Assembly (NCBI RefSeq): GCF_947487605.1 | Contig: NZ_CANKXK010000005.1 | Location: forward strand, 1-64,000 | DNA length: 64,000 bases | Direction of reading: 5' to 3' | Source of the DNA: an uncultured Algibacter sp. | GTDB taxonomy: Bacteria > Bacteroidota > Bacteroidia > Flavobacteriales > Flavobacteriaceae | Shown: piece after piece, positions 8,215-17,567 of the stretch | Layout: every line of letters begins with the position of its first letter | Numbering within the stretch: the stretch's first letter is position 1 | Notes under the pieces: model-generated | Told to the model about the DNA's origin: nothing | Seen by the model: the letters and a program-made list of their open reading frames with translations, nothing else | Database searches by the model: none | Translations under genes and position numbers: made by a program

Positions 8215-8547
8215 TTAAAACCCTAAATCACGCTCCATTTCTTCCATTTCAATAATATCGTAAGCTTCTTGAATGCTTGGAACTACAATTATTTCATCTG
8301 GGATAACATTTAAATCTACCTTATCTGAAACAATTACAAAGGAATGTTTCGTATTTCTATGTGTGTTTGATAATTGAAGAAATTCAACAATATCTTCTAA
8401 ACTTATTTTGTTTAAACTAGTTAGACTAATTATAATATTGTCATTCTTAAATTTAGGATATAATGCTTGAATTTTTTTTACTAATTCAACTATAGTTGCC
8501 TTTTCTTGGGTAATGATAGAGACATTACCATTTTTATCTATTATCAT
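8215..8547 (-). CDS. Small STAS-like protein of unknown function between rnz block and pyrB
   Basis: A 110-residue acidic protein. The strand-helix order NIIISLTSL, a helix SLEDIVEFLQLS, strand HSFVIVSD, then VPSIQEAYDIIEMEEMERDL resembles a STAS/anti-sigma-antagonist fold, where the last helix classically follows a V-P-[ST] turn and an A residue. No metallo-beta-lactamase motif is present, so a ribonuclease Z label, sometimes transferred to neighbours of rnz, would be wrong. The stop-to-start gaps are 1 base to the DUF3291 gene and 2 bases to pyrB. Function cannot be assigned. Confidence 0.7.
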   Translation of the reverse strand: MIIDKNGNVSIITQEKATIVELVKKIQALYPKFKNDNIIISLTSLNKISLEDIVEFLQLSNTHRNTKHSFVIVSDKVDLNVIPDEIIVVPSIQEAYDIIEMEEMERDLGF

Positions 8548-8549
8548 AC

Positions 8550-9479
8550 CTATTGTTTTATTTTTGATGCTAGCAAATAAATAACTGCCATCCTTATAGC
8601 AACACCATTTTGTACTTGATCTAGAATTATGGCTTGTTTAGAATCGGCTACATCACTAGTTATTTCAACTCCTCTATTAATTGGTCCTGGATGCATGATA
8701 GTAATTTCTTTATCTAAAGAATCTAATAGGGCCTTATTAACTCCAAATTGTTGTGTATATTCTCTTGTAGAAGGAAAATAGTTTATTTCCATACGTTCAT
8801 TTTGAACTCTTAACATATTTGCAACATCGCACCAGTTTAAAGCTTTGCGCAAATTAGTCTCTACCTTAACCCCTAATTTATCTATATATTTTGGTAATAA
8901 GGTTTTTGGCCCGCAGACCATAACTTCTGCTCCTTGTAATTGCAGTGCGTAAATATTAGAAAGTGCCACTCTACTATGTAAAATATCGCCTACTATAACC
9001 ACTTTTTTACCTTTAACCTCTCCTAGTTTTTCTCTAATAGAATAAGAGTCCAGTAATGCTTGCGTTGGATGCTCATGAGCCCCATCACCTGCATTAATAA
9101 TGCTTGCTTTAACGTGCTTTGATAGAAAAACACCTGCTCCAGGGTTAGGATGCCTCATAACTACCATATCTACTTTCATAGATAAAATGTTATTTACAGT
9201 ATCTATTAAGGTCTCCCCTTTTTTTACTGATGATTGTGCTGATGAAAAGTTTATAACATCTGCAGACAAACGCTTTTCTGCTAATTCAAAGGATAGTTTA
9301 GTTCTTGTAGAGTTTTCAAAAAATAAATTGGCAATAGTAATATCTCGAAGTGAAGGGACTTTTTTAATAGGTCTATTGATTACTTCTTTAAAGTGGTCGG
9401 CTGTTTTAAAAATAAGTTCAATATCTTGTTTGTTAAGATATTTTATTCCTAATAAGTGATTCACACTTAATTCGCTCAT
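8550..9479 (-). CDS. pyrB: Aspartate carbamoyltransferase catalytic subunit
   Basis: Second step of de novo pyrimidine synthesis (carbamoyl phosphate plus aspartate). The 309-residue chain has the carbamoyl-phosphate loop FENSTRTKLSFE, HPNPGAGV, the GDGAHEHPTQALLDSYS segment, the 80s/240s-type loops and HPGPINRG near the C-terminus, all matching class II/III catalytic chains. No regulatory pyrI gene is adjacent. pyrR lies upstream on the same strand, separated by 125 bases carrying a dispersed palindromic repeat, so pyrR-pyrB may be one transcription unit. Confidence 0.96.
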   Translation of the reverse strand: MSELSVNHLLGIKYLNKQDIELIFKTADHFKEVINRPIKKVPSLRDITIANLFFENSTRTKLSFELAEKRLSADVINFSSAQSSVKKGETLIDTVNNILSMKVDMVVMRHPNPGAGVFLSKHVKASIINAGDGAHEHPTQALLDSYSIREKLGEVKGKKVVIVGDILHSRVALSNIYALQLQGAEVMVCGPKTLLPKYIDKLGVKVETNLRKALNWCDVANMLRVQNERMEINYFPSTREYTQQFGVNKALLDSLDKEITIMHPGPINRGVEITSDVADSKQAIILDQVQNGVAIRMAVIYLLASKIKQ

Positions 9480-9514
9480 TGTAGCTCTTATTAGATATTT
9501 TTATTAATTTAATT

Positions 9515-9603
9515 AGGTTTCGACTTTAGCCTGTCTTGAACGACAGTCGAAAGGCTCAACCTGACAAGAACTTCTAACTTCCTGCTCCTGCCTTCAAACT
9601 TTA
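9515..9603. repeat. REP-like intergenic repeat between pyrB and pyrR
   Basis: The stretch from TTTCGACTTTAGCCTGTC to CCTGCTCCTGCCTTC contains inverted segments (CTGTC with GACAG, TTCGA with TCGAA) and is more GC-rich than its surroundings. It resembles short CTTCGACTTCGCTCAG-like sequences scattered in flavobacterial intergenic DNA. Whether it recurs elsewhere in this genome cannot be tested here. Confidence 0.5.
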
Positions 9604-9604
9604 A

Positions 9605-10144
9605 TTATTTTTCAATTAAGTAAACCGAATCTTCATCATCATGCTCTTTCCAATTTACTTTTACTTTTTCGTTATTAATAACATCGACCTGTCGACCTCT
9701 ATAGTCTGGTTGAATAGGTAAATGTCTGCTAAAACGTCTATCAATTAACGTTAATAATTCAATTTCGTTTGGTCTTCCAAAAGATTGTATAGCCGTTAAA
9801 GCCGCTCTTATGCTTCGACCAGTATATAATACGTCGTCTATAAAAATGATGTTTTTATCTTCGACTATAAAATTAATTTCTGTTTTATTGGCAGCCAATG
9901 TTTTATCGCCTCGGCGAAAATCGTCTCTATAAAATGTAATGTCTAAATGTCCTAATTGAATATTTTTAACCTTATAATCTTCTCGTAGTATTTTGGCTAA
10001 TCTATCAGCTAAAAACACACCACGAGGCTGTAAGCCTATTAAAACTGTGTTAGAAAAATCGTTGTGTTTTTCAATTAGTTGACAAGCCAATCGATGAAGA
10101 ATGATGTTTACCTCTTTTGCGTTAAGTAAAACTTTTTGACTCAT
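9605..10144 (-). CDS. pyrR: PyrR bifunctional pyr regulator / uracil phosphoribosyltransferase
   Basis: A 179-residue phosphoribosyltransferase of the PyrR type. The PRPP-binding loop IIFIDDVLYTGRSIRAAL, the N-terminal LNAKEVNIILHRLACQL, GLQPRGVFLADRL and the C-terminal RGRQVDVINNEKVKV match PyrR. It has UPRTase activity in characterised relatives and regulates pyr mRNA in Gram-positives; regulation here is inferred only. The start MSQKVLL at 10144 is chosen over 10183 because a -7 promoter box lies at 10170-10177, within the longer reading. Confidence 0.92.
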   Translation of the reverse strand: MSQKVLLNAKEVNIILHRLACQLIEKHNDFSNTVLIGLQPRGVFLADRLAKILREDYKVKNIQLGHLDITFYRDDFRRGDKTLAANKTEINFIVEDKNIIFIDDVLYTGRSIRAALTAIQSFGRPNEIELLTLIDRRFSRHLPIQPDYRGRQVDVINNEKVKVNWKEHDDEDSVYLIEK

Positions 10145-10169
10145 ATATAATCCAAACGTATCTGGGGTA

Positions 10170-10177
10170 CAAAGGTA
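10170..10177 (-). promoter_or_regulatory. -7 promoter box upstream of pyrR
   Basis: On the minus strand the sequence reads TACCTTTG, an exact match to the Bacteroidota -7 consensus TAnnTTTG, about 26 bases before the chosen pyrR start. No clear -33 TTG is seen at the expected distance. Confidence 0.5.
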
Positions 10178-10213
10178 ATGCAAAAATTTAAAATTGCAGA
10201 TGATAAATACTGA

Positions 10214-10247
10214 TAATAAAAAAAGCCTTCAATTTCTTGAAGGCTTT
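10214..10247 (-). terminator. Terminator of rpsA
   Basis: An 11-bp perfect stem (AAAGCCTTCAA with TTGAAGGCTTT, 4-base loop) lies just past the rpsA stop codon, and on the minus strand it is followed by seven Ts. Confidence 0.9.
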
Positions 10248-10268
10248 AAGTTATAAATGTTGGGAAAA

Positions 10269-12101
10269 TTATTTCTTACCGTCCATTTTATCTTTAAGAG
10301 CTTGTAAAGCATCATTAGCATCACCTAAAGTTGGTTTTGCTTCTGCTGCTGCAGTTGCCGCTTTTTTGGCTGCTGCTTTTACGTTTTTAATCTCTTCAGC
10401 TTTAAATATTGCTGTGTGAGACGCTACTACACGTTTAAACTCTTTGTTAAATTCAATGATTTTGAATTCTGCTTCTTCTCCTTTTTTAAGTTTATTACCG
10501 TCTTCTTTTTCAAGATGACGAGATGGTATAAAGGCAACGATATCTTCGTTAAATGCTACCGTAGCACCTTTATCAACTATTTCGGAGATTGCTGCTTTAT
10601 GAACAGTTTCTAAAGCGAACTCAGTTTCATACTTATCCCAAGGATTATCTGTAGTTTGTTTGTGACCTAAACTTAATTTACGTCCTTCTACATCTAATTC
10701 TAAGACAACAACGTCTAATTTATCACCTACTGCACAAAACTCAGATGGATGCTTGATTTTCTTAGTCCAAGATAAATCTGAAATATAAATTAATCCGTCA
10801 ATACCTTCTTCTAATTCAACAAAAACACCAAAGTTTGTAAAGTTACGCACAATACCTGTATGCTTAGAAGCTAATGGGTATTTACCTGTGATATCTGTCC
10901 ATGGATCTGGCGTTAATTGTTTGATACCAAGAGACATTTTACGATCTTCTCTATCTAAAGTTAAGATTACTGCATCTACCTCATCTCCTACAGAAACGAA
11001 ATCTTGAGCAGAACGTAAATGTGTAGACCAAGACATTTCAGAAACGTGAATTAATCCTTCAACACCATCTGCTACTTCAATAAACGCACCGTAATCTGCA
11101 ATAACAACTACTTTACCTTTTACTTTATCACCTACTTTCACCTCTTCTGCAAGAGCTTCCCATGGGTGTTTGCTTAATTGTTTTAATCCTAATTGGATTC
11201 TTGATTTGTTTTCATCAAAATCAAGGATTACAACATTAAGTTTTTGGTCTAATTCTACAATTTCGTTAGGGTGATTGATTCTAGACCAAGATAAATCTGT
11301 AATATGAACTAATCCGTCTACACCACCAAGATCAATAAATACACCGTAAGATGTGATGTTTTTAACAACACCTTCTAATACTTGACCTTTTTCTAATTGA
11401 CCAATAATTTCTTTCTTTTGTTCTTCAATATCAGCTTCAATAAGTGCTTTATGAGAAACTACTACGTTTTTAAATTCGTGGTTGATTTTTACAACTTTGA
11501 ATTCCATAGTTTTATTTACATACTGATCGTAATCTCTAATTGGTTTAACATCAATTTGAGAACCTGGTAAGAATGCTTCAATTCCAAAAACATCTACAAT
11601 CATACCACCTTTAGTTCTGCACTTAACAAAACCGTTTACAATTTCACCTGTGTCATGAGCAGCATTTACTCTATCCCATGCTTTAATTACTCTTGCTTTT
11701 CTATGAGATAATACTAATTGTCCTGTTGCATCTTCACGAACGTCAATTAATACTTCTACTTTATCTCCAACAGCTAAGTTAGGATTGTAACGGAATTCAT
11801 TTAATGAGATTACACCTTCAGATTTTGCATTGATGTCAATAATAGCATCTCTATCTGAGATATGTACTACTGTACCTTCAACAACTTCGTCATTTAAAGT
11901 GTCTACAAAGTTTTCTGCTACTAATTTTTCAAATTCTTGTAATTGTTTGTCGTCAACTTCATCAATACCTTCTTGGTAATTGTGCCAATTGAACTCTTTT
12001 AAGAATTTTTCTGGGTTTGCTTGTGCTTCAGATACTACTGGAGCTTCAACTGCTGTAGTTTCAGTTACTTCAACTTCAGCTTGTTTTTCGTTTTCAGCCA
12101 T
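10269..12101 (-). CDS. rpsA: 30S ribosomal protein S1
   Basis: A 610-residue mRNA-binding ribosomal protein with six S1/OB-fold repeats. Recognisable repeat cores include GTVVHISDRDAIIDI, GVVKNITSYGVFIDLGGVDG, GKVVVIADYGAFIEVADGVEG and GIVRNFTNFGVFVELEEGIDG. It is longer than the E. coli protein, with an acidic N-terminal extension (about 60 residues rich in Glu and Val) and an Ala/Lys-rich tail, as usual in Flavobacteriia. In these bacteria, where Shine-Dalgarno use is rare, S1 is expected to matter strongly for initiation. It has its own terminator and a 350-base upstream region with a candidate promoter. Confidence 0.97.
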   Translation of the reverse strand: MAENEKQAEVEVTETTAVEAPVVSEAQANPEKFLKEFNWHNYQEGIDEVDDKQLQEFEKLVAENFVDTLNDEVVEGTVVHISDRDAIIDINAKSEGVISLNEFRYNPNLAVGDKVEVLIDVREDATGQLVLSHRKARVIKAWDRVNAAHDTGEIVNGFVKCRTKGGMIVDVFGIEAFLPGSQIDVKPIRDYDQYVNKTMEFKVVKINHEFKNVVVSHKALIEADIEEQKKEIIGQLEKGQVLEGVVKNITSYGVFIDLGGVDGLVHITDLSWSRINHPNEIVELDQKLNVVILDFDENKSRIQLGLKQLSKHPWEALAEEVKVGDKVKGKVVVIADYGAFIEVADGVEGLIHVSEMSWSTHLRSAQDFVSVGDEVDAVILTLDREDRKMSLGIKQLTPDPWTDITGKYPLASKHTGIVRNFTNFGVFVELEEGIDGLIYISDLSWTKKIKHPSEFCAVGDKLDVVVLELDVEGRKLSLGHKQTTDNPWDKYETEFALETVHKAAISEIVDKGATVAFNEDIVAFIPSRHLEKEDGNKLKKGEEAEFKIIEFNKEFKRVVASHTAIFKAEEIKNVKAAAKKAATAAAEAKPTLGDANDALQALKDKMDGKK

Positions 12102-12451
12102 GTGCTGATTAAGATTTGTATTCTATTTATTTCGGAAGTTTTAAGCGATTAATAAACAGAAGTGGTAAATTATTTTTATGTTTCATTCCTTTTATCTTTC
12201 CGACTATTCGCTAAAAGGAGCGCAAAAATACATATTATTGAGGTAATTACCTAAAAATGAGAAAATAAATAATAAGTTTTTTAATTCTTATGCGCCCCTT
12301 GATTTAACCTATATAAATGTTTGAAATGAATGTGACTTTTTTAAACCGCCTGTGTCTTATAAAAAGATAACAAAAGTAAAACCTTAATTTATTAAAAAAG
12401 ATAAGAAATTTATTATCTTGTAAAACTCAAATTAATTTAAAATTCACAATT
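12102..12451. other. Intergenic region between divergent rpsA and the LysM gene
   Basis: About 350 bases without a gene. On the minus strand TATTTTTG (12223-12230) matches the -7 consensus and would give rpsA a leader of about 115 nt; a small CGCT/AGCG hairpin lies near it. On the plus side an imperfect AAGATAA...TTATCTT inverted repeat ends about 30 bases before the LysM gene. No small gene or RNA is recognised. Confidence 0.45.
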
Positions 12452-12832
12452 ATGACAATGAAAGCAAAATACCAATCAGTTCTTGATTTAGGAGAATCTT
12501 TAAACATTCAAGACGGTAGTGTAACTGAAGAAAATGGTGTTCTAAAAGTAAAGGGAACGGCTAATACACAATATGAAAAAAATATCCTTTGGGACAAAAT
12601 AAAAGAAATAGGCGGTGATAGCCCTTCTGATATTATGGCGAACATAACTGTTGCAGACGAAAGTGTATATCACAGACATGTTGTTAATAGTGGTGAAACT
12701 TTAGGAAAAATAGCGAAACATTATTATGGTGATGCTATGAAGTATAAAGAAATTTTTGCAGCAAACACAGATATATTAAAGAATCCAGATTTAATTTATC
12801 CAGATCAAGAATTGATTATTCCTAATTTATAA
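12452..12832 (+). CDS. BON/LysM-domain protein, Kbp (YgaU)-like
   Basis: A 126-residue protein without signal peptide. Residues about 5-70 resemble a BON-type alpha/beta domain (LKVKGTANTQYEKNILWDKI), and residues 77-125 are a LysM motif (HVVNSGETLGKIAKHYYGDA ending in IYPDQELIIP). The order BON then LysM and the size match E. coli Kbp, a cytoplasmic potassium-binding protein; orthology is inferred from architecture only. It is monocistronic, with a terminator directly after it that is shared with cmk. Confidence 0.85.
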   Translation: MTMKAKYQSVLDLGESLNIQDGSVTEENGVLKVKGTANTQYEKNILWDKIKEIGGDSPSDIMANITVADESVYHRHVVNSGETLGKIAKHYYGDAMKYKEIFAANTDILKNPDLIYPDQELIIPNL

Positions 12833-12854
12833 TTGAAAAGGAAATATTTAATAA

Positions 12855-12885
12855 TAAAAAAAACGGCAAATTGCCGTTTTTTTTA
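12855..12885. terminator. Bidirectional terminator between the LysM gene and cmk
   Basis: AAAAACGGCAA pairs with TTGCCGTTTTT, flanked by A-runs and T-runs on both sides, so it can stop transcription in both directions. Its right edge overlaps the cmk stop codon. Confidence 0.9.
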
Positions 12886-13584
12886 TTCCATACCCTCAAT
12901 TGTCATTTTTGCTAATTGTAATATTTTATCAAACTGATCTTGCAATGTCATATTTGAGTTATCTAATGCAATAGCATCCTCTGCTTTAACCAGAGGAGAA
13001 TCTTCTCTGTTAGAGTCAATATAATCACGTTCTTGAACATTTTTTAAAACATCTTCATAATTAACATTGTTGCCTCTTTCTAAAAGCTCATGGTAACGGC
13101 GTATAGCTCTGGTTTCTGCAGAGGCAGTCATAAATAATTTTAGTTCTGCATCTGGAAATACAACGGTTCCAATATCTCGACCATCCATAACAACACCTTT
13201 ATGCCGTCCCATTTCTTGCTGTTGTTCTACCAATTTTTGCCTTACTTCAGATATGGTAGCTACTTTGCTAACAAAACTCGAAACCTCAAGGGTTCTAATA
13301 TCTTTTTCAATATTTTCATCATTCAAATAAACTTCAGCAAAACCAAGTTCTTTATTAAATTTAAAACTTATGTCAATACTGTCTAGCTGAGAAATTATAG
13401 CTTCAATATTAAAATTAAGATCATTAATAAAACCATTCTCCATAGCAAAGTAAGTAATAGCTCGATACATCGCTCCAGAATCGACATAAATATACCCTAG
13501 ATGTTTTGCAAGTTGCTTTGCAACCGTACTCTTTCCTGTGGAGGAAAATCCATCAATAGCTATGGTTATTTTATTATTACTCAT
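12883..13584 (-). CDS. cmk: (d)CMP kinase
   Basis: Phosphorylates CMP and dCMP. The 233-residue protein has the P-loop AIDGFSSTGKSTVAKQLA, YVDSGAMYRAI, the DGRDIGTVVFPDAELK signature and the C-terminal DNSNMTLQDQFDKIL. The ATG at 13584 overlaps the porQ stop as TGATG, indicating translational coupling; an in-frame GTG lies one codon upstream. cmk following porQ is a common flavobacterial arrangement. Confidence 0.95.
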   Translation of the reverse strand: MSNNKITIAIDGFSSTGKSTVAKQLAKHLGYIYVDSGAMYRAITYFAMENGFINDLNFNIEAIISQLDSIDISFKFNKELGFAEVYLNDENIEKDIRTLEVSSFVSKVATISEVRQKLVEQQQEMGRHKGVVMDGRDIGTVVFPDAELKLFMTASAETRAIRRYHELLERGNNVNYEDVLKNVQERDYIDSNREDSPLVKAEDAIALDNSNMTLQDQFDKILQLAKMTIEGME

Positions 13585-14606
13585 CACGGATTCAAATCAA
13601 TTTGCAATCCAAAAAAGTTTGAATTGGCTGCACTCGTATATTTAGCATGCGTATAACTAAAGCGCATTTTATTCATTTTTATTGAAATTCCAGCAGATAA
13701 TCCAGAAAAATTTCGCTGATCAACAATACGTAACTCCTCACCTCTTCTAAAGTTATAACCAAGTCTGATATTAAAACCACCTTCTGGAAATAATTCGGCT
13801 CCAAGAATAGTGTGTCTTATAACCTGCCCCAAGAAAGCTATTTTCTCGGAGGTTTGATTTCCTCCTAAATCGCTAGTAGCTCTTGCTGGATTAGGTCTAG
13901 CTATTGGCCAATCTTGTAGGTTTTCAAAAGTAACATGCCATCTTAATGGAACATGCTCTAATGTTTGTGACATACCAAAATCGATTTCAAATGGTAATGG
14001 CTCATTTAAACCTGCATAAGTTGTAATTTGCGACCCTAGGTTTCTAATTGCTAATGCGGCATTAAAATCTATATCTTCATTTATATACAATAAACCTAAG
14101 TCTACAGCAGCTCCAATAGAATTATACTGTTCTAATTTTGAAGTAATTAGCTTAACATTTGCTCCAAAATAAAAATCGGAATATCCCAATTGCAAAGCAT
14201 ACCCTACAGATAGGGCTGCCTCGTTACCTGTAAATGTTCCTGTAGCATTCCCGTCTTCATCATACCCATCAAAAGTTCCATAATTAATATAGGTAATTCC
14301 TGCATGAAAGGTTTGTGTACGTCTATCAACTGTATATGCGTACGACGCTGTACCGTAACCAATATCTCCTAAATAACTTGTATAATTTAAAGCTAATTGA
14401 TTATCCATTTCTGGATTTATAGTAGCTGGGTTAAATAGAGCTTGAGTTACATCGTAATCTACATTTGTAAGCACCTTGCCTCCCAACGCTGCCTGACGAG
14501 GAGATGATACCAAATTTAAGAATTGATAGGTCGATTCGCCTCCTACTTGAGCATGCAAGCAAACACTCAACAACAAATAAAAAATTATGATATTCTTTTT
14601 CAGCAT
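13584..14606 (-). CDS. porQ: Type IX secretion system protein PorQ
   Basis: A 340-residue outer-membrane protein with signal peptide (ends LHAQ). The family start GGESTYQFLNLVSSPRQAALGG is present, followed by barrel strands and QDWPIARPNP, and a C-terminal MRFSYTHAKYTSAANSNFFG. PorQ belongs to the T9SS PorQ/U/V/Z attachment group that processes cargo and links it to surface lipopolysaccharide in Porphyromonas. It lies between lon and cmk, with a lon terminator in the 256-base gap upstream. Confidence 0.93.
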   Translation of the reverse strand: MLKKNIIIFYLLLSVCLHAQVGGESTYQFLNLVSSPRQAALGGKVLTNVDYDVTQALFNPATINPEMDNQLALNYTSYLGDIGYGTASYAYTVDRRTQTFHAGITYINYGTFDGYDEDGNATGTFTGNEAALSVGYALQLGYSDFYFGANVKLITSKLEQYNSIGAAVDLGLLYINEDIDFNAALAIRNLGSQITTYAGLNEPLPFEIDFGMSQTLEHVPLRWHVTFENLQDWPIARPNPARATSDLGGNQTSEKIAFLGQVIRHTILGAELFPEGGFNIRLGYNFRRGEELRIVDQRNFSGLSAGISIKMNKMRFSYTHAKYTSAANSNFFGLQIDLNP

Positions 14607-14815
14607 ATTTACGGCACAAAGGAAATAAAAAATTTATTAAAAGGCTTCATGTTATTTAATTGGATTTGCTTTATTCCTTTTAATTATTCTTTATATAGAG
14701 TCCATTTTTTTTAGAATGACAATTTTAAAGGAAACCTTGAAATTATAATTCATGGAGTTCATCTTAAAGTAAATCTATTTTAAAACGATAGCATGTCTCA
14801 TTTATTTTAAAACAC

Positions 14816-14846
14816 AAAAAAACCTCGAATTAATCCGAGGTTTTTA
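14816..14846 (-). terminator. Terminator of lon
   Basis: AAAACCTCG pairs with CGAGGTTTT across an 8-base loop, followed by seven Ts on the minus strand, shortly after the lon stop codon. Confidence 0.88.
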
Positions 14847-14862
14847 AATGTAATAATAAAGT

Positions 14863-17313
14863 TTATAGTTTTTTTGCGTTTTTAACTTTTTGACTAGTTA
14901 CAGCCAATTTTATAACGTCACTCATATCTGTAACATAGTGGAATGTAAGTCCATTTAAATATTCTGGCTTAATTTCGTCAATATCACGTCGGTTATCTTC
15001 ACAAAGTAAAATTTCTTTAATTCTAGCACGCTTTGCAGCAAGAATTTTTTCTTTAATACCTCCTACTGGTAAAACTTTACCTCTTAGTGTAATTTCACCT
15101 GTCATAGCTAGGCTTTTCTTTACTTTTCGTTGTGTAAATAAAGAGACTAACGATGTAAGCATAGTAACACCTGCACTAGGACCATCTTTTGGTGTAGCAC
15201 CTTCTGGCACGTGAATATGAACGTTGTACTTCTCGAAAATAGTAGTATCAATACCAAATTCATCAGCATTCGACTTTATATATTCCATAGCAATGGTAGC
15301 CGATTCTTTCATTACCTTTCCTAAGTTTCCAGTAATTGAAAGGCTGCCTTTCCCTTTTGATAAAATGGATTCAATAAATAAAATATCACCACCAACGCGT
15401 GTCCAAGCTAATCCCGTTACTACTCCAGCTACGTTGTTGTTTTCGTATTTATCTCTTTCTAGTTTAGGACCGCCTAATACCTCAATTATGTCTTCGTTAG
15501 AAACTTTTATGTTATAATCTTCTTCCATAGCAATATTTTTGGCAGCATAACGCACCATTTTTGCTATTTGCTTTTCTAGCCCTCGAACGCCAGATTCTCG
15601 TGTATATCCTTCAACAATTTTCTCAAGTTGAGGCTTTCCTATCTTCAAATTATCTGTGGTTAAACCATGCTCTTTTAATTGTTTTGGTAATAAATGGCGT
15701 TTTCCAATTTCTACCTTTTCTTCAATTGTATAACCCGTAACATTAATAATTTCCATACGGTCACGTAAAGCAGGTTGAATTGTAGACAAACTATTTGATG
15801 TTGCGATAAACATAACTTTAGACAGGTCGTAACCCATTTCTAAAAAGTTATCATAAAACTCACTATTTTGCTCAGGATCTAATACTTCTAACATGGCAGA
15901 AGAAGGATCTCCTTGATGCGAGTTTGATAATTTATCAATTTCATCTAAAACAAAAACTGGGTTTGATGTTCCTGCCTTTTTTAAACTTTGAATTATACGC
16001 CCTGGCATAGCTCCTATATAGGTTTTTCTATGTCCGCGAATCTCTGCCTCATCTCTTAAGCCGCCTAAAGAAATGCGTACATATTCTCTACCCAAAGCCT
16101 CGGCAATAGATTTTCCTAAAGATGTTTTACCAACTCCTGGAGGGCCATAGAGACATAAAATTGGTGATTTCATATCGTTGCGAAGTTTTAATACCGCTAG
16201 ATATTCAATAATTCTGCGTTTTACATCTTCCAAACCAAAATGATCTCTGTCTAATATTTTTTTTGCGCGTTTTAAATCAAACTTATCGGTGCTAAACTCG
16301 TTCCAAGGTAAATCTAAAAACAGTTCTAAGTAATTGCGTTGAATAGAATATTCGGCAACTTGTGGATTCATTCGTTGCATTTTCGCAATCTCCTTCTCAA
16401 AATGTTTTGCTACGTCTTCATCCCATTGCTTTTCATTTGCTCGAGCCTTCATTTCTTCAATTTCTTCATCATGACTCACACCTCCAAGTTCTTCTTGAAT
16501 TGTTTTCATTTGTTGATGTAAGAAATATTCGCGCTGTTGTTGGCTCATATCCATCTGAACCTTAGATTGGATATCGTTTTTAAGTTCTAACTTCTGAAAT
16601 TCAATATTCATGAACTTAAGCGTAGCTAAAGCACGTTCTTTCAAATCATTTATCTCAAGTAAAGATTGTTTTTCTGTAACTGAAAGATTCATGTTTGAAG
16701 ACACAAAGTTTACTAGAAACGAATTACTCTCTATGTTTTTAATAGCAAACGAGGCCTCACTTGGAATGTTAGGACTTTCTTTAATTATTTCTAATGCTAA
16801 GTCCTTTATAGAATCGATAATTGCAGAAAACTCCTTATTATTTACAGCTGGTTTTGCCTCAGGAATATCTCTTATAGTGGCGTTCATATATGGCTCCTCG
16901 GTAAGTACTTCGGCAACTTTAAAACGCTTTTTCCCTTGAATGATTACAGTAACATTACCATCTGGCATTTTTAAAACACGTAATATTCTGGCAACCGTAC
17001 CAGTTTCATGAATTTCTTTTGCTGAAGGATTTTCGACTGATTCATCTTTCTGTGCAACAACTCCTATAACTTTTCCTCCTTTATTAGCATCATTTATAAG
17101 TTTTATTGACTTATCGCGTCCAGCAGTAATTGGTATAACAACACCAGGAAACAATACAGTATTTCTTAAAGAAAGGATTGGTAAGGTTTCAGGTAACTTC
17201 TCGTTATTTATAGCTTCTTCATCCTCTGGAGTCATTAGTGGAATTAACTCTGAGTTTTCATCAAATTCCTGTAATGACAAAGTGTCAAGAGTCATAATAT
17301 TAGATTTCTTCAT
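14863..17313 (-). CDS. lon: Endopeptidase La (Lon ATP-dependent protease)
   Basis: An 816-residue cytoplasmic AAA+ serine protease. N-terminal LON substrate-binding domain about 40-245 ([19 protein letters not shown]), coiled coil, AAA+ module with Walker [14 protein letters not shown] near 390 and Walker [10 protein letters not shown], then the protease domain with catalytic Ser in [11 protein letters not shown] and Lys in [14 protein letters not shown]. Length and motifs are complete. It is transcribed leftward, divergent from the lipoprotein gene at 17568; the 254-base gap shows no exact -7 box or recognised heat-shock element. Confidence 0.97.
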   Translation of the reverse strand: MKKSNIMTLDTLSLQEFDENSELIPLMTPEDEEAINNEKLPETLPILSLRNTVLFPGVVIPITAGRDKSIKLINDANKGGKVIGVVAQKDESVENPSAKEIHETGTVARILRVLKMPDGNVTVIIQGKKRFKVAEVLTEEPYMNATIRDIPEAKPAVNNKEFSAIIDSIKDLALEIIKESPNIPSEASFAIKNIESNSFLVNFVSSNMNLSVTEKQSLLEINDLKERALATLKFMNIEFQKLELKNDIQSKVQMDMSQQQREYFLHQQMKTIQEELGGVSHDEEIEEMKARANEKQWDEDVAKHFEKEIAKMQRMNPQVAEYSIQRNYLELFLDLPWNEFSTDKFDLKRAKKILDRDHFGLEDVKRRIIEYLAVLKLRNDMKSPILCLYGPPGVGKTSLGKSIAEALGREYVRISLGGLRDEAEIRGHRKTYIGAMPGRIIQSLKKAGTSNPVFVLDEIDKLSNSHQGDPSSAMLEVLDPEQNSEFYDNFLEMGYDLSKVMFIATSNSLSTIQPALRDRMEIINVTGYTIEEKVEIGKRHLLPKQLKEHGLTTDNLKIGKPQLEKIVEGYTRESGVRGLEKQIAKMVRYAAKNIAMEEDYNIKVSNEDIIEVLGGPKLERDKYENNNVAGVVTGLAWTRVGGDILFIESILSKGKGSLSITGNLGKVMKESATIAMEYIKSNADEFGIDTTIFEKYNVHIHVPEGATPKDGPSAGVTMLTSLVSLFTQRKVKKSLAMTGEITLRGKVLPVGGIKEKILAAKRARIKEILLCEDNRRDIDEIKPEYLNGLTFHYVTDMSDVIKLAVTSQKVKNAKKL

Positions 17314-17567
17314 AAATATATTTAGGTCAATCTGTCATTAAAACAAGATTGATCATTTTTTATAATTCAAATTAAATATTTTAAAATATTGAATATCAGT
17401 AATTTGAATGCAAACTAAGATATACATCAGTATTATAAAGTCAATAGCTGTGCCAGACTGAAACTAATCATTACTATCAATATAAATTAATTAAGGTTTT
17501 TCCTAATAAATTATTTTATATGTAAGATTATATATCTATTTTTGATACTTAACTTAAACTCAAAACC

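Noticed and set aside
8215-8547. Possible ribonuclease Z fragment next to rnz
   Set aside because: No metallo-beta-lactamase motif is present; the secondary structure fits a STAS-like fold better.
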